Shown piece after piece: positions 19,603 through 28,785 of a stretch of 64,000 nucleotides of DNA. The notes beneath the pieces are model-generated. The model saw only the letters and a list, made by a program, of their open reading frames with translations, did not search any database and had not been told where the DNA came from. Positions within the stretch are counted from its first letter, which is position 1, and every line of letters starts with the position of its first letter. Where the stretch lies: positions 434,001 to 498,000 of the forward strand of contig NZ_JACHJV010000002.1 in NCBI RefSeq assembly GCF_014203855.1, given 5' to 3'. The stretch comes from Kitasatospora kifunensis (GTDB lineage Bacteria > Actinomycetota > Actinomycetes > Streptomycetales > Streptomycetaceae). A program made the translations under genes and the position numbers.

Positions 19603-20271
19603 TCAGCCGCTGTCCGGCAGCCGGTCCATGCCGCGCAGATAGTCGAGCACGGCCAGCACCCGCCGGTGGTTCTCCCCGGAGTTGGGAATCCTCAGCTTTC
19701 CCAGGATCGCGGTGACATGCTTCTCGACGGCCCGTTCGGAGATGCCGAGGCGGTTGACGATTCCGTTGTTCGTCAGGCCGGTCGCCATGAGTTCGAGCAC
19801 CTGCCGTTCGCGCGGCGTCAGCAGATCCGTGGCCCGCTGCTCGCGCGGACTGCCGACGAATTGCTTGAATATGTCCGAATCCAGCACGGTCTCACCGGAC
19901 TTGACCCGGTGCAGGGCGGAAAGGAACTCATCGAAGTCCCCGACCCGCTGTTTGAGCAGATACCCGGTGCCGCCCCGGGCATTGCGGACCAACTCCTGCG
20001 CGTACTTGTGCTCCACATACTGCGAGAGCAGCAGGACGGCGGTGCCCGGGTAGTTCTGCTGGATCTCGATGGCCGCGCGCATGCCTTCGTCGGTGTGGGT
20101 GGGTGGCATGCGGACGTCCAGAATCACCACATGCGGTTGCAAGTTCCTGACGACGTCGAGTATTTCGGTGGCATCGCCCATCGAGGCGACGACCTCGATC
20201 CCTTCGTCGGCCAGCAGCCTCGCCATTCCGGCTCGCAAGAGCGCGGAATCCTCGGCAATCGCGACGCGCAT
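19603..20271 (-). CDS. LuxR-family response regulator
   Basis: A 222-residue NarL/LiaR-type regulator. ATG at 20271 follows GGGAG at 5 nt; an upstream ATG at 20313 lacks an SD. The receiver domain (1-120) has E7-D8 and phosphoacceptor D52 in V-I-L-D-V-R-M-P-P. The C-terminal LuxR helix-turn-helix carries L-T-P-R-E-R-Q-V-L-E-L-M-A and S-E-R-A-V-E-K-H-V. It is paired with the kinase immediately downstream. Likely targets are the flanking ABC transporter and the NRPS genes; the dyad at 18107-18144 is a candidate site. Confidence 0.93.
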   Translation of the reverse strand: MRVAIAEDSALLRAGMARLLADEGIEVVASMGDATEILDVVRNLQPHVVILDVRMPPTHTDEGMRAAIEIQQNYPGTAVLLLSQYVEHKYAQELVRNARGGTGYLLKQRVGDFDEFLSALHRVKSGETVLDSDIFKQFVGSPREQRATDLLTPRERQVLELMATGLTNNGIVNRLGISERAVEKHVTAILGKLRIPNSGENHRRVLAVLDYLRGMDRLPDSG

Positions 20272-20423
20272 GGAAACTCCCGCTCGTGTGGATTGTGCCG
20301 GTTTGGCGGACATCGGCCGCCAACTGGCTTACCTGAAGTAGGTCTTTGTCTTTCGGGGCGCATCAGCATAGGGGTGACAGGGAACCCATCGCCACGCGGG
20401 TAGCCGCCCAGCGGGCCACACAC

Positions 20424-22400
20424 CTACTGGCGCGAGCTGATCAGAGCCACGCCACCGTGCCGCAGCAGCCGGCCGGTCGCGGCCAGACTCACTGTTACCC
20501 CCACCAGCAGGCACGCCCCGACCAAAGACCCCAACAGCCCCCACGGCACGGTGAGCCGAGCCGATCCGCCGAACACGGGGAGCGCCGCGCAGTAGGCCCG
20601 GCCACCGAGGGCGACCAGGACAGCCGCGATCGCCGCCCCCAGCATCGTCGTGCTGACAGTCTCCCATATTGCCATCCTGCGCAACTGACAGGTGCTCACG
20701 CCGCACATCCGCATGCCGGTGACTTCACGGCCCCGTCGGCTGTACGACATGACCAGGGTCCCGGCCACCGCGATCAGCGCGTACAGCGAGGCCGGCCCGG
20801 TGAGCACCAGCAGCACCAGCCGGTTGAGCCGGTCCTGGGTCGTCACCGAGTGCTCGAACCAGGCCGCGGTCGAGGTGACCGTCACCCGGTCCGCGCCGGG
20901 TCGCGCGGTCAGCTCCGCCGCCACCGCGCCGGCCGAGCCCGCCGCGGCGCCGTCCAGCAGGACACTCGCCCTCGGCGGCGCCGGGTCCGCGGCACCGGCC
21001 GGCAGCAGCAGGTGCGGCACGGCGGACCCGCCGTCCAACACCGCCACCACCCGGGCGCGCACCGGCGTGCCGCCGAACCGGCCGTAGGTCACCTCGCCGC
21101 CCGCATGCTCCCCGTACCAGTCGGCGAACTCCTTGGAGACCATGACCGTGCCCGGCGCGAGCGGGCCGATCGCCCCCTCCACCACGGTGATCCGGTGGGT
21201 GCGCGCCAGCGCGAGAGGGTCGACGACCGCCGCCTGATCCCGCCACACCGACTGGGGCCCGGCCACCGCCACGTCCACCGGGGCCGGGGCCGAGACGGCC
21301 GCCACCCGCGGGTCGGCGCGCAGCGCGGCCAGCTCCTGCGCGCTCAGCCCGCCACCGTCGGCCGGCTCGACCACCAGTTGGGCGGCGGTCCTGGCCCGGT
21401 CGTCGGCCGTGGTGGCCGCGCCCGTGGTCGACAGCACCGTGGTGAAGACGCCGACGATGGCCACGATCGCCAGCACCGGCCCCACCAGCGAGGCCGTGCG
21501 GCGCCGCGAGGTGGTGACCGAAGCCACCGCCAGCCGTCCGGCGACCGGGTCGGCCCAGCGCAGCGGCAGGGTCAGCAACCGCAGCAGCGGCGGCAGATAG
21601 CGCGGGCCGAGCAGCGCCGCGGTGACCGCCAGCGCCATCGTGCCGAACAGCGCCAGCGGCGTGGCCGCCTCCGCCCCCGCGCCGGGGGCCAGCGCGACCA
21701 TCACCGCGCCGGCCACCAGCAGCAGCACTCCCGTCACGGCGCGCCCGGCGGTCATCGCCCGCGAGTCGAGGTCGGCCTCGCGCAGCGCCTCGGTGGGCCG
21801 CGTCCGGGCGGCCCGCCCGGACGCCGCCAGCACCCCCAGCACGGCGATCACCAGCCCGCTGCCGGCCGCGAACACCAGCGGCCAGAACAGCGCTCCCGCC
21901 AGCAGCTCGACCGGCGACAGGCCGGTGCCGTTCAGCGCCCGCACCGCCGCGGGGGCCGCGACGGCCGCCACCGCGCAGCCCAACACCGCGGCCGGCACGG
22001 CCACCGCCACCGACTCGCCCAGGACCATCCGGCGCACCTGCCGCCCGCCCGCCCCGGCCAACCGCAGCAGACCCAGGTCCCGGCGGCGCAGCGCGATGCC
22101 GAAGGCACAGGTGCCGGCGATCACGAAGACCGTGACGAACGCCGAGACCACCCCGGCCATCGCCAGCACGCTCTGGATCCCGCCCAGGTCGAGGTCACCG
22201 CTTCCGAGCGTGTGGGCCGCGCCGGTGCCGTCGGTGAGCGTCACCGACGGCGCACCGCCGGGCGGGCGCGGCACCGCCCAGGTCGCGGCCAGCGCCACGG
22301 CGCAGACCCCGATCAGCGCCACGCCCAGCGCCAGCGCCACGAACGTCCCCACGAACAGCGCCCAGTAGTGGCGCACCGACTGCACCGAGATACGCAGCAT
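20424..22400 (-). CDS. FtsX/MacB-type ABC transporter permease
   Basis: About 658 residues. ATG at 22400 overlaps the ATPase stop codon as ATGA, which argues for this start over one 12 nt upstream. It has an N-terminal membrane segment, then two FtsX-like permease blocks with several transmembrane helices each, and a large extracytoplasmic domain between the first and later helices. It forms an exporter with the ATPase encoded upstream. Such exporters next to LuxR-type two-component genes commonly give self-protection against, or export, envelope-active peptides. Here the 152-bp gap to the regulator gene and shared strand suggest one regulatory unit with the NRPS. Confidence 0.93.
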   Translation of the reverse strand: MLRISVQSVRHYWALFVGTFVALALGVALIGVCAVALAATWAVPRPPGGAPSVTLTDGTGAAHTLGSGDLDLGGIQSVLAMAGVVSAFVTVFVIAGTCAFGIALRRRDLGLLRLAGAGGRQVRRMVLGESVAVAVPAAVLGCAVAAVAAPAAVRALNGTGLSPVELLAGALFWPLVFAAGSGLVIAVLGVLAASGRAARTRPTEALREADLDSRAMTAGRAVTGVLLLVAGAVMVALAPGAGAEAATPLALFGTMALAVTAALLGPRYLPPLLRLLTLPLRWADPVAGRLAVASVTTSRRRTASLVGPVLAIVAIVGVFTTVLSTTGAATTADDRARTAAQLVVEPADGGGLSAQELAALRADPRVAAVSAPAPVDVAVAGPQSVWRDQAAVVDPLALARTHRITVVEGAIGPLAPGTVMVSKEFADWYGEHAGGEVTYGRFGGTPVRARVVAVLDGGSAVPHLLLPAGAADPAPPRASVLLDGAAAGSAGAVAAELTARPGADRVTVTSTAAWFEHSVTTQDRLNRLVLLVLTGPASLYALIAVAGTLVMSYSRRGREVTGMRMCGVSTCQLRRMAIWETVSTTMLGAAIAAVLVALGGRAYCAALPVFGGSARLTVPWGLLGSLVGACLLVGVTVSLAATGRLLRHGGVALISSRQ

Positions 22401-23146
22401 CACCGCTCCCACACACTCAGCTGCTGGGCGACCGCCTCGGCCGTCGGATGGTCGAGGCGGCCCACGATCCGACCGTCGAACAGGAAGACCACCCGGTCCG
22501 CACAGGCGGCGGCCGCCGGATCGTGGGTCACCATGGCCACCGTACGACCGGCCCGGTCCACCACGTCCCGCAGCAGCGCCATGACCTGACGCCCGCTCTG
22601 GCGGTCCAGCGAACCCGTCGGTTCGTCGGCGAAGACGATCTCCGGCTCGGCCACCAGGGTCCGCGCGATCGCGACCCGCTGCTGCTGGCCGCCGGACAGC
22701 TGGGCCGGGCGCCGGCCCGCCTTGTCCGCCAGACCGACCCGGCCCAGCGCGTCCACGATCTGGGCCCGCCGAACTCGCCCGCCCTGCAGCCGCAGCGGCA
22801 GCGCCACGTTGTCGTACACCGTCAACATCGGCAGCAGGTTGAACTGCTGGAAGACGAAGCCGACCCGACCGCGTCGAATCCGCGTCAACTCCCGTTCGTC
22901 ACACGCCGTGAGATCCGTGTCGCCGAGCAGCACCCGGCCGCTGTCCGGCTGCTCCAGCCCCGCCGCGCAGTGCAGCAGGGTGGTCTTGCCGGAGCCGGAG
23001 GGGCCCATCACCGCGGTCAGCGACCGGGCCGGAAACGCCAGACTCACCTCGTGCAGCACCGGAACCGGACCCGCTTGACTCGGGTAGCTCCGGGACACGG
23101 CGGCGAGTTGGACGGCGGGCACCTGGATGTCGGTGGCTAGAGACAT
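22400..23146 (-). CDS. ABC transporter ATP-binding protein (MacB/LolD-type)
   Basis: 248 residues. The Walker A is G-P-S-G-S-G-K-T-T-L, followed by a Q-loop in F-V-F-Q-Q-F-N-L, the signature L-S-G-G-Q-Q-Q-R-V, and Walker B I-V-F-A-D-E-P-T-G-S-L-D with the H-loop T-H-D. These are typical of ATPases that work with FtsX-fold permeases. Its stop overlaps the permease ATG, so translation is coupled. It is the first gene of the leftward series leading to the NRPS and is divergent from a second kinase/regulator pair 150 bp away. Confidence 0.96.
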   Translation of the reverse strand: MSLATDIQVPAVQLAAVSRSYPSQAGPVPVLHEVSLAFPARSLTAVMGPSGSGKTTLLHCAAGLEQPDSGRVLLGDTDLTACDERELTRIRRGRVGFVFQQFNLLPMLTVYDNVALPLRLQGGRVRRAQIVDALGRVGLADKAGRRPAQLSGGQQQRVAIARTLVAEPEIVFADEPTGSLDRQSGRQVMALLRDVVDRAGRTVAMVTHDPAAAACADRVVFLFDGRIVGRLDHPTAEAVAQQLSVWER

Positions 23147-23296
23147 ACCCCCAGTTCAGCAGGGCGAGCAGGGCGGCGCAGTGGGTCTGCGCGGAGAATC
23201 GGTATGCCGGTTTTCCCTACCATCCACCCACCGTGCGCGCCCGCTAGAGTCTGTGGGAGACCGTGATCCGCTACGGCCACCGGAGGGACCCGCGCC

Positions 23297-24574
23297 ATGA
23301 CCGTCGCCGTCTGGGAGGCGCTGCGGCGGCGCCCGCTGCGCTTCCCCTTCTCCCGCTGGCCGCTGCGCGCCGGGTGCTTCCTGCTCCTCGGGACGCTGCT
23401 CGGCCTGCTGGTGCTGGTGCTGCTCGCCGTGCTGCTGTTCGTCGGTGTCGGGCTGTCCGTGCTCGGCGTCGGCCTGGCGGTGCTGGTCGCCGCCGCGCTG
23501 ATCGGGATCCCGGTGGCCGCCCTGGAGCGCCGCCGGCTGCGCCTGGTCGAGCCGCAGCCGCCGCTCGACCCGCACGGCTCGCTGCCCGGCACCGGCGCCC
23601 TGCCCTGGCTGCGCACCCGACTGCGGGAGCGCGCGACCTGGCGCGAGCTGGCGTACACCCTGATCTTCGCCGTGGTGTTCACCGCCACCGGCATCGGCTT
23701 CACCGCCCTGCTCGGACTCTCGCTGATCCTCGTCGCCACACCCCTGATCGTGTGGGCCATCTCCCCGGACACGGTGATGCTGATCCCCGGCGAGGTGATC
23801 TCCGACCCGGTGGCCGCGCTCCCCGCCACCGGTGTCGGACTGATCGGGCTGCTGCTGTCCGCGTACGCGGGCGGCCTGCTGGCCGGTGCGCAGGTGCGGA
23901 CCGCCCAGTTCCTGCTCTCGGCCCGTGAGGAGGACCTCGGCAGCCGGGTCATCGAACTCACCCGCTCCCGGGCCCGGTTGGTCGACGCCTTCGAGGCCGA
24001 GCGCCGGCGCATCGAACGCGACCTGCACGACGGCGCCCAACAGCAGCTCGTCGCACTCACCATGACGCTGGGTCTGGCCGAACTGGAGCTGCGCGGACAG
24101 GACTCGCCCGCCCAGCCCCTCATCACCCGGGCCCGCGGCGAGGCCCGCCAGGCCCTGGAGCAACTGCGCGGCCTGGTCCGCGGCATCCACCCCCAGGTGC
24201 TCACCGACCACGGCCTGCCCGCCGCCGTCGCCGAACTCGCGCTGCGCAACCCGATCCCGGTCACCGTCGACATCGACCTGCCGCACCGGCTGCCCCCGCC
24301 CGTCGAGACCATGGCGTACTTCACCATCACCGAGGCGCTGACCAACGCCTCCAAACACAGCGGAGCCGACGAGGTCGCAGTCGTGGGCCGGGTGCGGGGC
24401 GACAAGCTGGTGCTGCTGATCACCGACGACGGGCACGGTGGGGCGGACCCGGGGGCCGGCTCCGGTTTGCAAGGATTGGCGGACCGCGTGGCCATTCTGA
24501 AAGGCAGGCTCATCGTGACCAGTCCCGTCGGCGGACCGACCCAGCTGCGGGTGGAGGTGCCGTGCTCCGCGTAG
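23297..24574 (+). CDS. Two-component sensor histidine kinase
   Basis: 425 residues. An N-terminal hydrophobic region (about 25-75) is followed by a soluble loop, another pair of membrane helices (about 120-200), then the HisKA_3 box E-R-D-L-H-D-G-A-Q-Q-Q-L with H244 and a C-terminal HATPase (E-A-L-T-N-A-S-K-H, glycine-rich lid). It is divergent from the ABC transporter, sharing a 150-bp promoter region. Its last 13 bp overlap the response-regulator gene. It is the second kinase of the same architecture around this exporter. Stimulus unknown. Confidence 0.93.
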   Translation: MTVAVWEALRRRPLRFPFSRWPLRAGCFLLLGTLLGLLVLVLLAVLLFVGVGLSVLGVGLAVLVAAALIGIPVAALERRRLRLVEPQPPLDPHGSLPGTGALPWLRTRLRERATWRELAYTLIFAVVFTATGIGFTALLGLSLILVATPLIVWAISPDTVMLIPGEVISDPVAALPATGVGLIGLLLSAYAGGLLAGAQVRTAQFLLSAREEDLGSRVIELTRSRARLVDAFEAERRRIERDLHDGAQQQLVALTMTLGLAELELRGQDSPAQPLITRARGEARQALEQLRGLVRGIHPQVLTDHGLPAAVAELALRNPIPVTVDIDLPHRLPPPVETMAYFTITEALTNASKHSGADEVAVVGRVRGDKLVLLITDDGHGGADPGAGSGLQGLADRVAILKGRLIVTSPVGGPTQLRVEVPCSA

Positions 24575-25230
24575 TACTCGCCGAGGACGCCGTCCTGCTG
24601 CGCGCCGGGCTGGTCGAGGTGCTCTCCCGGGTCGGCCACGAGGTCCTCGCCGCGGTCGGCGACGCCCAGGAGTTGGCCCGCGCGGTGCACGCCGACCGTC
24701 CCGACGTGGTCATCACCGATGTCCGGATGCCACCGGACTTCCGCGACGAGGGCCTCAAGGCCGCGCTCGAACTGCGCTCCCGGCACCCGGGCCTGCCCGT
24801 GCTGGTGCTCTCCCAGTACGTTGCCACCGCCTACGCCACCCAGCTCTTCAGCGGCGACGCGTCGGCCGGTGGCGGACTGGGCTACCTGCTCAAGGACCGG
24901 GTCGGCGAGGTCGCGGAGTTCCTGGACGCGCTGGGCAGGGTCGCGCAGGGCCAGACCGTGATCGACCCCGAGGTGGTCCGCGTCCTGCTCCAGCAGCAGA
25001 GCGCCGCCCGCCCGCTACAGCGGCTCACCCCCCGCGAGCGCGAGGTGCTGGCCCTGATGGCCGAGGGCCTGAACAACCAGACCGTCGCGCAGCGCCTGAC
25101 CATCACCGAGGCCTCGGTGGTCAAGCACGCCAGCAACATCTTCATGAAGCTGGACCTCGACCCCACCGAGGGCAACCGCCGCGTCCTGGCCGTCCTCGCC
25201 CACCTGCGCGGCGACGGCCAGACCCCCTGA
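24562..25230 (+). CDS. LuxR-family response regulator
   Basis: 222 residues, GTG start with GGAGG about 5 nt upstream, overlapping the kinase stop by 13 bp (translational coupling). Receiver domain with E8-D9 and D53 in V-I-T-D-V-R-M-P-P; LuxR helix-turn-helix with L-T-P-R-E-R-E-V-L-A-L-M-A. It probably regulates the divergent ABC transporter genes. Length and layout are almost identical to the regulator at 19603-20271, suggesting the two pairs are related. Confidence 0.94.
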   Translation: MLRVVLAEDAVLLRAGLVEVLSRVGHEVLAAVGDAQELARAVHADRPDVVITDVRMPPDFRDEGLKAALELRSRHPGLPVLVLSQYVATAYATQLFSGDASAGGGLGYLLKDRVGEVAEFLDALGRVAQGQTVIDPEVVRVLLQQQSAARPLQRLTPREREVLALMAEGLNNQTVAQRLTITEASVVKHASNIFMKLDLDPTEGNRRVLAVLAHLRGDGQTP

Positions 25231-25267
25231 CCGGAGCAGGGGCACCGCAGTTGACACCACGGTTGGC

Positions 25268-25813
25268 TCAGCTCCTCGCGATGGCGAGCTCGATCTCATG
25301 GAACGGGACGTCACCAGGGACGAGGACCGTGTTGCCGCTGCGCTCGAAGCCGACCTTGCGGTAGAGGGCCTCGGCTCTGGCGTTGTCCTCGTGGACGTGG
25401 AGGCGGACCCGCTCGATGGAGGGCAGCGACCAGGACCACTGCACGGCAGCGCCGACCAACCGTTCGGCAAGGCCGGTGCCACGTGCCGCGGACTGGACGT
25501 AGACGCCGATGACGTGGGTCTGCGGTACCTCCGCGGTCTGCCCGAAGGCCGTGTCGTCACCGGGCAGTTCGACGCGGGCCGTGACCGTGCCCAGCCACTC
25601 GCCGTCGGCTCGCTCCGCCACGAACTGCCGCAGGGACGTTCCCTCGGCGGAGGCCTGGGCGCGGCCCTGCCAGAAGTCGTCGGGCCTGGCCACGGCCTGC
25701 TCCAGCGTCTCCAGGAAGGCGAGGCGCGCGACCGGGTCCCGCAGCGCGGCCAGCCGTATCTCCTTGGCCTTGGGCCAGTCCTCGTGCCGCACGGTCTTGA
25801 TGGTGTAGGTCAT
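25268..25813 (-). CDS. GNAT-family N-acetyltransferase
   Basis: 181 residues from ATG at 25813 (GAGG 8 nt upstream); the frame extends upstream but only into non-conserved residues. GNAT features: V-I-G-V-Y-V strand, acetyl-CoA loop Q-S-A-A-R-G-T-G-L-A near the middle, and the C-terminal N-x-R-A-E-A-L-Y-R-K-V-G-F motif. It transfers an acetyl group to an unknown amine. Monocistronic, convergent with the upstream response-regulator gene. Substrate not predictable. Confidence 0.9.
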   Translation of the reverse strand: MTYTIKTVRHEDWPKAKEIRLAALRDPVARLAFLETLEQAVARPDDFWQGRAQASAEGTSLRQFVAERADGEWLGTVTARVELPGDDTAFGQTAEVPQTHVIGVYVQSAARGTGLAERLVGAAVQWSWSLPSIERVRLHVHEDNARAEALYRKVGFERSGNTVLVPGDVPFHEIELAIARS

Positions 25814-25924
25814 CCCAGGATCCTCGCACCCGCCCGGATGGCGTTCGCAACAGGCAAGGGAACTCGCAACGGGCAAGGAACGAGTGCGGCCTGGTCGAAG
25901 GTGAAGGCTCAGCCACGGGTGTTC

Positions 25925-27097
25925 CTACCAGCTGATCAGGATGTAGCCGGGGCCGCCGAAGCCGCCCCTCTGGCCGAAGTGTCCGTCGGTCCCGGTGCCG
26001 CCTGACTGTGAGCTCGGGTTGGGGGCCGGGCCACCACCGTTTCCTCCCTGGCCTCCCGTGCCGCTGGCGCCGCCGCTTCCTCCACTTCCTCCGACACCGG
26101 TACCGGCGGGCGGGGCGGGGGTGACCACCGGAGGCACGGTCTTGGCGGAGCCCGTCCCGGCGGCACCACCCGTCCCGCCGCGCTCGCCCTTGGCGGGGAT
26201 GCCCGCCTTGCCCTGGCCACCGGTGACACCGTCGAGACCTGCGGCACCGGACCGACCTGCGGTCCCGGGATTGCCGGCCAGTGCCCGGCCCGTTCCGGAG
26301 CAGTACTCCTCGCTGGTGGCGGGGGCCGCCGCGCCGCCCACGCCCCCTGCGCCAGTGCCGCCGGCAGCGCCGCCACTACCGCCGGCGCCGCCGCTCTGGC
26401 CGATCTTGCCGTTCTCCCCGCCCTGCCCGGCACGACCGCCGGGGCCCGGTGCCCCGGTGCCCCCATTTCCGCCGCTGTCAGCGGTGATCACGTCGTTGGG
26501 CCCCGCGATCTGGGTGGGCAGATTGAAGTCGCCGACGCCTCCACGGCCGCCGCCCGTGCCGTCGGTGCCGGCCTGGCCGCTGGTGAGGGTGCTGCCGGCC
26601 GCGCCGCCACCACCGCCCGCCCCGGCGACGCCGGCAGCCTGCTGGCGGCCTGGCGCGGCCACCTCCATGGTGAACCTCTGACCTGCTGTGACGGTGAGCG
26701 TGCACTCCGTGTAGGCGCCGCTGCCACCGCTGCCACCACCACCGCCGCCGCTGCCGCCCGCGCCGCCGCCACCGCCACCACCACCGACGGGTTGGGCGAT
26801 CAAGGGCGGGTAGCTGCCGCCGCCACCTCCTCCGCCGCCGCCTCCACCTCCGCCGCCGCCCGCCCCGGCGCCGCCCGCGCCCCAGGCGTGAATGGTCATC
26901 TGGGTCACCCCGGCCGGGACCACGAAGGTGGCGGACCCTGATCCGAAGCCCTTTTCACCGTGAGGTGCCGCGGCGGGAGTGCTGGGCGTCGCCGCCATGG
27001 CCAGACTGCATGGCAGCACGGCCAGGGCAGCCGTGGCGACAGCGATCCTGCGACTCAGGGAGGTCGTACAAATGCGGAAAGTTTGCATGCGTCTCAT
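25925..27097 (-). CDS. Secreted glycine-rich protein
   Basis: 390 residues from ATG at 27097, preceded by AGGA at 3-4 nt. A signal peptide (basic N-region, hydrophobic stretch, A-M-A-A cleavage near residue 35) is followed by a short conserved block F-V-V-P-A-G-V-T-Q-M-T-I-H-A-W-G, then long glycine runs with few other residues. A few Cys and a C-terminal Y-I-L-I-S-W strand close the protein. This matches bacterial extracellular Gly-rich proteins where a strand pair frames a glycine-rich (possibly polyglycine-helix) body. Function unknown; a surface or matrix role is a guess. A homologue is divergently encoded at 27558-28772. Confidence 0.8.
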   Translation of the reverse strand: MRRMQTFRICTTSLSRRIAVATAALAVLPCSLAMAATPSTPAAAPHGEKGFGSGSATFVVPAGVTQMTIHAWGAGGAGAGGGGGGGGGGGGGGGSYPPLIAQPVGGGGGGGGAGGSGGGGGGSGGSGAYTECTLTVTAGQRFTMEVAAPGRQQAAGVAGAGGGGGAAGSTLTSGQAGTDGTGGGRGGVGDFNLPTQIAGPNDVITADSGGNGGTGAPGPGGRAGQGGENGKIGQSGGAGGSGGAAGGTGAGGVGGAAAPATSEEYCSGTGRALAGNPGTAGRSGAAGLDGVTGGQGKAGIPAKGERGGTGGAAGTGSAKTVPPVVTPAPPAGTGVGGSGGSGGASGTGGQGGNGGGPAPNPSSQSGGTGTDGHFGQRGGFGGPGYILISW

Positions 27098-27309
27098 ATT
27101 TCCTGCCGCCGCCTCCACTGCCACGCCGACGGGGCCATACGGGCCGACCGACCCCGCGGCCCCCGAGTCGCCGGTCATCCGACCGCCGAGTGGATCGCCT
27201 CCTCGGACGCCTGAGTCGCACTGGATCCGACCAGCCCTGACCACGATTCCTGTCAAGGTAGTTGGCGGCCACCCGGAGCTGCTGGCGGCCGGTGGGGCCG
27301 CCGTTGCTC

Positions 27310-27410
27310 CTGCGGGCCAGGAGGTGCGGAAGGCGGGGACGGCGTTGTGCCCGCCGAAGCCGAAGGAGTTGCCCGGTGCGGCGTTGACGCGCAGGCCAGG
27401 GCGCGGGTTC
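27310..27410 (-). pseudogene. C-terminal remnant of a beta-ketoacyl-ACP synthase (FabF/KAS II-like)
   Basis: The minus strand encodes L-R-V-N-A-A-P-G-N-S-F-G-F-G-G-H-N-A-V-P-A-F-R, the hallmark end of KAS II-type enzymes (N-S-F-G-F-G-G-H-N-A). About 30 codons are recognisable. An in-frame TGA lies shortly upstream near 27427 and no KAS sequence precedes it, so this is a decayed fragment in the intergenic region between the two glycine-rich genes. It reads in the same frame as the downstream glycine-rich gene. Confidence 0.75.
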
Positions 27411-27557
27411 GGATGTCGGCGGGACGCTCAACGCGGCCTCCTGTGGCCGGTATCCCAGCGCCTCCGGTCAATGTAGGGGCGGGTCCGGGCGTCGACTGTT
27501 GGGCTGATCAGCGCAGGGCATGTTGCGGTGGCGCAGTCGAGGTGACGATCTGTATGT

Positions 27558-28772
27558 ATGCGTACTTCTGTGAGTGTTCCACCCAACCGCCGTAAGCGGT
27601 TGGCGTGTGCTGTGGTGATGGCGGTCGTCGGGACCGCCGGTGCGGGGGCGACTCCGGCTCTGGGCGCCGCCCGTTCCCCGGTGATGCCGACGGCTGCCCC
27701 GCACGGCCAGATGGGCTTCGCGGCGAGCTATCCGCCCCTCGTCTTCACGGTCCCGGACGGTGTGACGCAGCTGACGTTCTACGTGTGGGGTGCGGGCGGT
27801 GCCGGCGGCGGGGGCGCCGGTGGAGGCGGAGGCGGCGGAGGCGGAGGCGGCGGGGAGAAGACGGCGCTGTCGACCTCGCCGATGTACGGCGGGGGCGGTG
27901 GGGCCGGGGCGGGCGGCAGCGGGGGCTCGGGCGGCGGTGGCGGAGCCAGCGGCACCCTGGTCGTGTGCACCGTCCCCGCCACGCCAGGCGAGAAGTTCGG
28001 GATTCTGGGCGATCCCCCCAGTAATGCCCGCGAGGCGACCGGCGGTTCGGCAGGTAGGGGCGGGGGCGGGGGCGCCGAGGGTTCACTGCTCGCGAGCGGG
28101 CAAGCCGGGGGCACAGGCAGCGGCGGCGGCAACGGCGGGACCCAGCATCAGAACTCGGGGATGACCAGGGTCTTCAACGGCGACGACACGATCGAGATCC
28201 GGGCCGCGCTGGGGAACCAGGGTTCCGGTGGAGGCGGGGGCGGACACGGGGGCGCCGGTGGGGGCGGGGAGAACGGCAAGGTCGGCGGATCCGGCGGCTC
28301 GGGCGGCTCCAGCGGCGAGCCAGGCGCCCTGGGAAGCCCCGGCTCCGGCGGCGCGGCGGGCTCGGGCACCTGCGAGGTGGACTTCGAACCCGCCACCGCT
28401 ACCGTCCTGAGCAACGCCGGTACCGCAGGCGCCGTCGGCACCGCAGGCAGCGCAGGTGCTGCCGGCGCGGGCGGCACGGCCAACAACGGCGGCGACAGCG
28501 CCAAGGGCGGCTCCGGCGGCGCGGCAGGCGCAGGCGGCGCAGGCGGCGCAGCCCCTGTGGGTTCCATCCCCGCCGCCGTCAGCGCGGCCCTGCCGGCCGG
28601 GGCCGCGGCCGGCGGCAACGGTGCCACCGGCGCAAGGGGCGGGAGCGGCGGAAACGGCGGCCTCGGCCAGGACAGTGCCGGCAACGAGACCAACGGGAGC
28701 GCCGGTGCCGCGGGCACCGCCGGAGCCGCCGGCTCTCGCGGCGGCGACGGGTACGTCGTCGTCACCTGGTAG
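27558..28772 (+). CDS. Secreted glycine-rich protein (paralogue of 25925-27097)
   Basis: 404 residues. N-terminal signal (R-K-R-L then a hydrophobic stretch, A-L-G-A-A near 35), then A-A-P-H-G-Q-M-G-F and F-T-V-P-D-G-V-T-Q-L-T-F-Y-V-W-G, which match the paralogue, followed by glycine-rich sequence to a C-terminal Y-V-V-V-T-W strand. Two Cys residues are retained in the body. The pair is divergent with 460 bp between starts. A strong hairpin terminator follows. Exported; function unknown. Confidence 0.8.
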   Translation: MRTSVSVPPNRRKRLACAVVMAVVGTAGAGATPALGAARSPVMPTAAPHGQMGFAASYPPLVFTVPDGVTQLTFYVWGAGGAGGGGAGGGGGGGGGGGGEKTALSTSPMYGGGGGAGAGGSGGSGGGGGASGTLVVCTVPATPGEKFGILGDPPSNAREATGGSAGRGGGGGAEGSLLASGQAGGTGSGGGNGGTQHQNSGMTRVFNGDDTIEIRAALGNQGSGGGGGGHGGAGGGGENGKVGGSGGSGGSSGEPGALGSPGSGGAAGSGTCEVDFEPATATVLSNAGTAGAVGTAGSAGAAGAGGTANNGGDSAKGGSGGAAGAGGAGGAAPVGSIPAAVSAALPAGAAAGGNGATGARGGSGGNGGLGQDSAGNETNGSAGAAGTAGAAGSRGGDGYVVVTW

Positions 28773-28785
28773 CCCCCACCAAGCT

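Noticed and set aside
25925..28772. Mycobacterial PE_PGRS proteins
   Set aside because: The glycine-rich bodies look similar, but both proteins have signal peptides and lack an N-terminal PE domain.
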